A stretch of 64,000 nt of DNA from Spisula solida (lineage: Eukaryota > Mollusca > Bivalvia > Venerida > Mactridae). The stretch covers positions 4,846,001 through 4,910,000 of the forward strand of contig OX365949.1 in the NCBI GenBank assembly GCA_947247005.1, in the 5' to 3' direction. The notes below the pieces were generated by a model that made no database searches, was not told where the DNA came from, and worked only from the letters and a program-made list of their open reading frames with translations. The position numbers and the translations under genes are program-made. Within the stretch, counting starts at the first letter, position 1; each line of letters starts with the position of its first letter. Positions 57,961 through 64,000 of this stretch are shown here, piece after piece.

Positions 57961-58932
57961 CATACTAGTATGCTTGTTTATTATACCTCACTTTTTTCTG
58001 CAATGCAAAAGTCCCATTGCCCCAGAGAGAGACATTATGACTGTCATTGACAGTTCCAACCCATATGACACGTGATCGACCAATAACTGACTGTCATGTC
58101 ATGTGATCGACCTGACATTTTCAATCTCATGCAAGGGCAAGTAACTGCGTCGATCTTAGTTCTTTTACTGTTGAAATATACAAGATTTTCTAGAAAATAG
58201 ACTGACAAAAGAAGACAACTAAAACTAATCTGTATTCAAAACGATGCGGTTCCTTTATTCAACTTCACTAGATTAAGAACATTGTACATAAAACAATCAT
58301 GTACAAGTATGTTAGATGTCATGACGTCATCAGCAATTACGTCATAACGTCAAAACGCGACGATACGTTTGGCGCACTTTTAAAGTTATAGATCTATACA
58401 AAAATGGTAAAAAGCTAATTTATTGCTTATATAACACAAGTTCTAGATAATTAGTTAAAGAAATCGGCAAAATGCACCAAATGAACGTAGGGCCTACACA
58501 TACAATAGAATGTAAAATTGATACACAACAATGTATGAAAACACCGTCATGCCTAGATCTACTGTTTATAATTATGGTTATCATAGTAGTGAACGTTTTG
58601 CTAGACTTATAATAGTGTTCGGTATAATAAAATAAATATCAGATGCCTGCCTGCGTGACATTGATATTGCCAACCCTCGAAACAGAATGTCACCCTCGGC
58701 TTCGCCTCGGGATGACATTCTGCCCTCGGTTGACACTATCAATGTCACGCAGGCAGGCATCTGATATTTATATAATATCAGGAAATAATAATTATTCAAA
58801 TCTGTATAGACAGAAGGTTATCTAACGATTCAAATCTGTATAGACACCTATATAATTTACGACATTATACCCGTTTTACGACATTCAAATCTGTATAGAC
58901 ACTCAATTCGTCATCTGTATAGACTTTCGCCT
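57856..58932. mobile_element. Candidate element with motif-bearing inverted ends (1077 bp)
   Basis: AGGCGAAAGTCTATACAGAT at 57856 is matched inversely at the right end (ATCTGTATAGACTTTCGCCT to 58932). Inside each end the TCTATACAGATTTG motif recurs facing inward: two at the left, three more at 58798, 58832 and 58885 at the right. This resembles subterminal transposase-binding repeats of DNA transposons. No ORF of note and no clear target duplication. A fold-back (58632-58771) sits inside. Confidence 0.6.
58632..58771. repeat. Long hairpin / fold-back (140 bp)
   Basis: Arms of 35 bp are perfect inverses (AAATATCAGATGCCTGCCTG with CGTGACATTGATA). A weaker inner stem (CAGAATGTCA / TGACATTCTG) encloses CCCTCGGCTTCGCCTCGGG. 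It may be a separate small insertion within the motif element. Confidence 0.8.
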
Positions 58933-59396
58933 CTTCCCAAAAATAATCTTTGGTGGTAGAAATGTGTTTTGTAATTGTCCTACCAGTCCTGATTTCATGT
59001 GTCAAAAAGTCCTTAAAAGTTTTAGAATACTTTTGAATTGTGTAACCTTACACCCTCAAACATTGTTTTTAGGACTTGAGACAGCAAAAACTGGGTATTT
59101 CTGTCGTTAAACTGTTGGAACTAGGTCATTCAGCTTTTTAATTGATGAAACTAGTTCATTCAGCTTCTTTACAAATTTCTCGTTCAGGTTTGATGGGCAT
59201 TGTTCCTCGTATGTTTTCTGTGCTCGGCTGGTTAAGTTGAGTGCTTTCTTCCCTGTTTGATGTTTGTTCGACACACTGTGTTATGTATTTTACGTAAATG
59301 TACGTATACAGCATGTATACTGTGAGGCTTATGTTAGGAATTTTCTCTTGTGTGTTTTAATCAATCAAGCTGTGCAAATACAGGCCACATAATAAG
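58933..59396. repeat. Fragments of two dispersed families
   Basis: 58980-59060 resembles part of the ~770-bp unit (GTCAAAAAGTCCTTAAAA). 59105-59255 is the best match to 51770-51950 (CTGTGCTCGG family). Confidence 0.5.
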
Positions 59397-59573
59397 TTAA
59401 AAATAAAAATGAACATAATTGCATTGATAATTCTTGACAAATCCATAAACACGCGACATGAAAGAACAGCATGCTTTCTTTATACGCCAATTGGAAGACA
59501 ACATTTTGACAATAATACACTGGATAATGTAAATCTGTTCTGTGGCAAAGAAACAAAGCAATATAACAGATAT
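59397..59573. repeat. Long target duplication, left copy
   Basis: About 177 bp identical to 62405-62584 except for about three substitutions and a few extra A bases. It ends AACAGATAT immediately before the LINE tail. Confidence 0.85.
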
Positions 59574-62404
59574 TACTTACTTACTTAATCCTCTTCGTCC
59601 CTTGTGGGACATAAGGCTGCAATGGTTTCTCTCCACTTAAGTCTGTCTTTGGCCAATATCTGTGCTTCACCCAAAGATAATCCCATCTCTTCTAGTTCTG
59701 CCACCATAGTCCTACGCCATGTGGTCTTCGGTCGACCAGGTTTCCTTTTTCCAGGAGGTGTCCATCGTAGGGCGACCTTTGGTAGTCGTGTTTGGTCCAT
59801 CCTTAGTGCATGTCCTAGCCACCTTAGCCTCCTCTGCTTAATTTCCAAAGTGATGTTATGACAGTTGGTTTTCTTAAATAATTCTTTGTTTGTTATCTTG
59901 TTTGGCCAAAACATTCTGCATATTTTCCGCAGGCAACCATTGTAAAATCCTTCTATTTTCTTCATGTCGCTTTGAATGACTCGCCAACATTCAAATTCAT
60001 AAAGTAGTACTGATTTCACATTGCTGTTGAAGAGTTTTAATTTAGTCTTCAGCGAGTATTGACTGGATTTCCAAATAGGTTTAAGGATAGCAAGGGAGTT
60101 TCTGGCTTTCCCAAGTCTTGCCTTGATGTCTTTATGGGCTGCGTTGTCTTTACTTATCAGGCTGCCAACATATGTGAAGTCCTCGACAGATTCTAAAGGT
60201 GTGTTTTCTACTGTAACTTGCGTCCTCAAATTGGTGTTGATGTACATAACTTTCGTCTTTGTCCTATTAATATGGAGGCCTGTTTGTGCAGCAAATTTGT
60301 TGAGTCTGTTGTTTTTTTCTTGGATTTTAGTTTGGTTTGGAGGTCTTCCAGATGTGAAAGGAGGGTCCATTGAATTCCTCGTGGTTTATCTGCAGTTGTT
60401 TGTTGCATTATCCAGTCCACAGTGACAAGGAAGAGAAAAGGTGAGATGATGCAGCCCTGTCTGACTCCAGATTTTACTTGAAAGCTTTCAGATGTAGTGG
60501 TGTTGAGTAGTATGCTGCATTCGAAGTGGTCATAAAATTTTCTGATTATAGTGATGAATTTTAGAGGTACTCCATAGTAGTGAAGGATTTTCCACAATGT
60601 TTCTCGATGAATACTGTCAAAAGCTTTTCTGAAGTCAAAGAAGTTGATAAAGAGAGGATGATTCCATTCGATGCATTGCTCAATTATGTTTCTGAGTGTA
60701 AAAATCTGGTCTACGCAACCTTTACCTTTCCTAAAGCCGGCTTGTTCTTCTCTTAACTTGTTATCTACGGCTGTTTCCATTCTGAGTAAGAGAACTTTAC
60801 AGAAAACTTTGCTAGGTATTGATAAGAGGGTTATTCCTCGCCAGTTATCGCAGACTTGTAAGTCGCCTTTCTTTGGTATTTTGACAATAAGTCCTTTAGT
60901 CCAGTCGTCAGGGATGGTGTCATTTTCCCAAATTGCTTTAAAAAGTTCACAAAATACTTTAGTAGCTGTGGTCGTGTCAGCTTTCTGTAATTCAGCCTGA
61001 ATCTGGTCAACTCCTGAAGCTTTGCCATTTTTCAGTGATTTAATGGCTTTAAGGACTTTATTTTCTGTTGGGATGCTGGTATCAATATCTAATAGAGTAT
61101 CTGGTGGTAGGATGTTTGCAGCTTCTTCAGGATCTGGATGATTTAAAACTTCTTTGAAGTATTCTATCCATCTGTTGGCTTGGTCTTGCTCGGAGGTTAA
61201 GATGTTACCTTGCTTGTCTTTGACATTTGGAGGTGGTATGTTGGTGTGACCACAAAGACGTTTAGTAATCTTGTAGACATCACTCATTTCTCTTCTTGCA
61301 GCAGCTGATTCTGCTTCACTAGCCTGTTGTTCTAGGAAACGTTTCTTGTCCTTCTTAGCACTTTTCTTAACCTCTTTATCAGTGTTTCGGTAATCTTTTT
61401 GGATCTTTTCTTGTATTCTTGGGGATTTAGTGGATAGTAGTTTTTCTTAAATCTGCTTACGCTTGTTTATGTGTTCCCAGGTGTCAGGTGTGATCCATTC
61501 TTTGTTTCTTTTCTGTTTATGGCCAATCACAGTTTCTGCTGTTTCTAGATATGTTTTCTTGATATCAGTCCATTTACTTTCCACATCTTGGTCATCGTCA
61601 GTGGTATAGTTGGTTAGGGTACTGAATCTATTTCTCAGTTCCAAGCTAAAGGTTTTGCTGGTTTCTGGAGAACGAAGCTTTGAAATGTCTAGCTGTTTAT
61701 TGCGTTGATTAGCGATAGTTCTTCTCAATTTTAGTTTGACTGAAGCTACGACAAGGTAGTGGTCGGTGTTAACAGCAGCTCCTCGGTAGACTCTAACATC
61801 TTGTAAAGATCTTCTCCATTTACCATTAATGATTATGTAGTCAATTTGGTTCTTTGTTCTTCCATCTGGGGATTTCCATGTCAGTTTGTGGATATCTTTG
61901 TGTGGGAATATGGTGTTTCCTACGATAAGGTTGTTGTTTTGGCATAATCCAACAAGTCTTTCACCATTGTCGTTGATGTTTCCACATCCGTGCCTTCCAA
62001 GCACTCTTTCACAGTTGGTGTTGTCGCTTCCAACCTTTGCATTCAGGTCTCCCGTTACTAAGAGTACATCATGTTGTGGTACCTTAGATATCAGCATTTG
62101 TAGCATCTTTGTCCTCCTCTTCTGCATCGTTGGTAGGAGCATAGCACTGTATGATGGTTAGTTTGCTATGTGCAGAGTTGAATCGGGCTCTAAGCAGTCT
62201 GTCATTGATTGGTTCCCACTCTAGTAAGGTGTTTGCTTTCTCTTTTGCTATTATTAATGCTACACCATTAATATGTTTGTCTTTATGTCCAGAGTAAAGT
62301 ATGACCGATCCATCATTCATATTCTGTCGACCTGAGCCTGTCCAGCGCGCTTCACTTACTCCTAGTATATCAAGGTGGTAGTTTTTCATTTCTCTGGTGA
62401 CTTG
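59574..62404 (-). mobile_element. 5'-truncated RTE-type LINE
   Basis: Minus-strand non-LTR retrotransposon. Its stop codon runs directly into a (GTAA)n tail at the 3' end (59574-59587 on the plus strand as TACTTACTTACTTAAT), the very short 3' end typical of RTE elements. The 5' end is cut within the endonuclease N-terminus (at about 62407). Both sides carry a ~177-bp direct duplication. Confidence 0.8.
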
Positions 62405-62407
62405 TTA
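59585..62407 (-). pseudogene. LINE endonuclease-reverse transcriptase, broken, YxDD lost
   Basis: Target-primed reverse transcription enzyme. In order: an AP-type endonuclease start (ILGVSEARWTGSG, CYAPTNDAEEEDK) in 62389-62084; a frameshift near 62105; the rest of the endonuclease (TGDLNAKVGSDN, NQIDYIIINGKW, NTDHYLV) to a stop at 61449-61447; then in the same frame reverse transcriptase from about 61287 (NWRGITLLSIPSKVF, FFDFRKAFDS with the first catalytic Asp, SGVRQGC). At about 60350 the frame jumps. HLEDL is followed at once by QTKIQEKNNRLNKFAAQTGL, so about 20 residues, including the YADD catalytic box, are missing. The C-terminus (RRLRWLGHALRM, GKRKPGRPKTTW) continues to the stop at 59587-59585. 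Inactive. Confidence 0.85.
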
Positions 62408-62584
62408 AAAAAAATAAAAATGAACATAATTGCATTGATAATTCTTGACAAATCCATAAACACGCGACATGAAAAAACAGCATGCTTTCTTTATACGCCA
62501 ATTGGAAGACAACATTTTGGCAATAATACACTGGATAATGTAAATATGTTCTGTGGCAAAGAAACAAAGCAATATAACAGATAT
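62405..62584. repeat. Long target duplication, right copy
   Basis: Partner of 59397-59573. Differences seen: AAAGAACAG/AAAAAACAG, TTTTGACAATA/TTTTGGCAATA, AAATCTGTTC/AAATATGTTC. Confidence 0.85.
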
Positions 62585-64000
62585 ACGATGCACTATGTGA
62601 CATCAAGACGAGATACCACAATTACATAGCGCACGCAATGCGTCCATGCTCACACGTTTAAAAAGCAGTACGTACAAGTAGCGTCTTATTATGTGGATTC
62701 AGTTATTGTCTCTTGTCATGCAAATCAAGCACTGATAAAAAAATGATAGCAAAAAAAGTATGTTTTAATAACGATCTCATATATATTAACGCGAAGGAGA
62801 ATCATATTAAACGTAAGTCTTTTCGACTTGGCTGTTTTGTGGAGCAGGTTATTTTGTCTGGTTCCAGATACAGATATAACAGTTGTAGAGAACTGTAATA
62901 TTGGGGCGGGAACCAGACTATAACCTTCTCAATGACACAGCACAGTCGAAAATGCATATTGCATTCCATGATTATACATTGCCTATATAACGAGTATACA
63001 TGTATATAACCTTAGATTCCAATATTCGGTAATTTCATACACTGCTTAACCGGTATTGTTTCCACCGTTTAACTGAATAACCGAATATTCCGAATAAAAT
63101 ACTTATGTGTATCTTTTGTCATCATGCTAGTATGCTACGTTTATAACTAGTTATGTCCGATCTAACCCTGTATGTTATAATTACTGATTATGAACCATCA
63201 GAAGACTCTGAATCACCATTAGTATGTGTGCAAAAGTCATAATGATCTTTCAATAGTCATGAACAAAAGCAAAAATGCGATCATGTAATAGAATATTTAG
63301 ATTATGTTACAAATGAATCGGCAGTGATATGTCCAAAATAACATTTCCAAAATATCTACTATGTCCTACTATGTCTATGTGCAGAAACATCTCAATTATA
63401 TCTGGTGACGTCATCTCATCTCGAGACTCGTTCAAAACTCCTTATAAACCGATTGCTCCGTTGTGACGTCAGAAATGTCTCGGGCTATTGTCATAATAAA
63501 GAATAGTGTTTGTCATTTTTAGTTTTCAATGCATTCATCACCCGACACCACTTTCTTTGCCTGGGAACATTCCATAAATATTCTACGTAATGACGCCATC
63601 CAATACCATTGAATTACGTGACTATGCTTACTTAATCTTAACTGACACATTTTGCGTATATATCGGCTGATAATGCTTATTGACATGCATTCTACAGAAA
63701 CATGTACGTAATGTAAAATTCGACTGGCGCGTTGTTGGATTAGATATACTGTCAGACTAACATTAAATATCAAGGATAATATTAATAGAAAACTTCTCAA
63801 CCTATCTAAAACGACTCTGCCCTCTCATGTTTTGTCCAATAAATAAAACTTATTTAATAAACGACATCATAAAACATGTAACAAGAGAACAAGTAGACTA
63901 GGCGGCTGTTGTTCTAGCGCATCATCATTGAATTATACACGTACTACCTACATTGCACGTATTTACTGGTTTGAACGTATAATATCATGATACGCGATGT
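62585..64000. other. Unassigned spacer to window end
   Basis: AATATTCGGTAATTTC near 63021 and AACCGAATATTCC near 63077 form a small inverted pair. No gene recognised. Confidence 0.5.

Noticed and set aside
60226..60425. Plus-strand frames opposite the LINE
   Set aside because: They are antisense shadows of the reverse transcriptase and C-terminal coding sequence.

Overview
This window looks like gene-poor, AT-rich nuclear DNA of a marine invertebrate, most likely a bivalve mollusc. The evidence for a bivalve is indirect. Dispersed repeat blocks have the style I associate with bivalve genomes (blocks running from an AACAAGAGGACC-type end to a GTGAGC/GCTCACC-type end, with internal ~140-170 bp units; about 10.1-11.1, 25.4-26.3 and 30.8-31.9 kb). 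There is a tRNA-headed SINE at 45.9-46.3 kb with a mollusc-like core and tail, and many TA-flanked Tc1/mariner-type elements. I found no convincing host gene, exon chain or intact tRNA/rRNA gene. Nearly everything I can name is a mobile element or a tandem repeat.

Layout. 0-9.8 kb: an inverted repeat, a decayed coiled-coil pseudogene, LINE 3' fragments, a Tc1 transposase scrap, MITEs and a short tandem array. 10-13.9 kb: a bivalve-type repeat block and a nearly complete but broken Tc1-like transposon (11944-13323) whose transposase has DD38E spacing. 13.9-18.2 kb: the most striking locus. Two almost identical 710-bp LTRs enclose a minus-strand 599-codon Env-like ORF, a polypurine tract and an inverted LTR piece, but no gag or pol. 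21.5-23.65 kb: a 63-bp minisatellite of about 33 units, open in frame on both strands. 28.2-39.05 kb: two tandem copies of a ~770-bp dispersed sequence, each split by a different insertion (about 6.66 kb and 2.41 kb), so each copy shows the empty site of the other. The larger insertion holds TTACTTAGTAA-type terminal arrays, a GTTGACCATGG-type palindrome field, two bivalve repeat blocks and a hAT-type MITE with an 8-bp target duplication.

40-54.6 kb: MITEs with short or very long inverted repeats, a 28-bp minisatellite, a SINE, two mariner-type non-autonomous elements, a decayed Tc1 transposase, and a dead mariner invaded by a LINE 3' end with a (TATTG)n tail. 57.2-58.9 kb: a field of about 20 copies of a TCTGTATAGACA-type motif in both orientations, overlapping a 1.08-kb inverted-repeat element. 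59.4-62.6 kb: a 5'-truncated RTE-type LINE with a broken endonuclease/reverse transcriptase ORF that has lost its YxDD box, flanked by an unusually long (~177 bp) direct duplication.

The elements do not form a pathway. The window is a record of repeated insertion, nesting and decay. Best candidates for something undescribed are the env-only LTR unit with its inverted LTR palindrome, the TCTGTATAGACA motif element, and the 6.66-kb insertion with TTACTTAGTAA ends.
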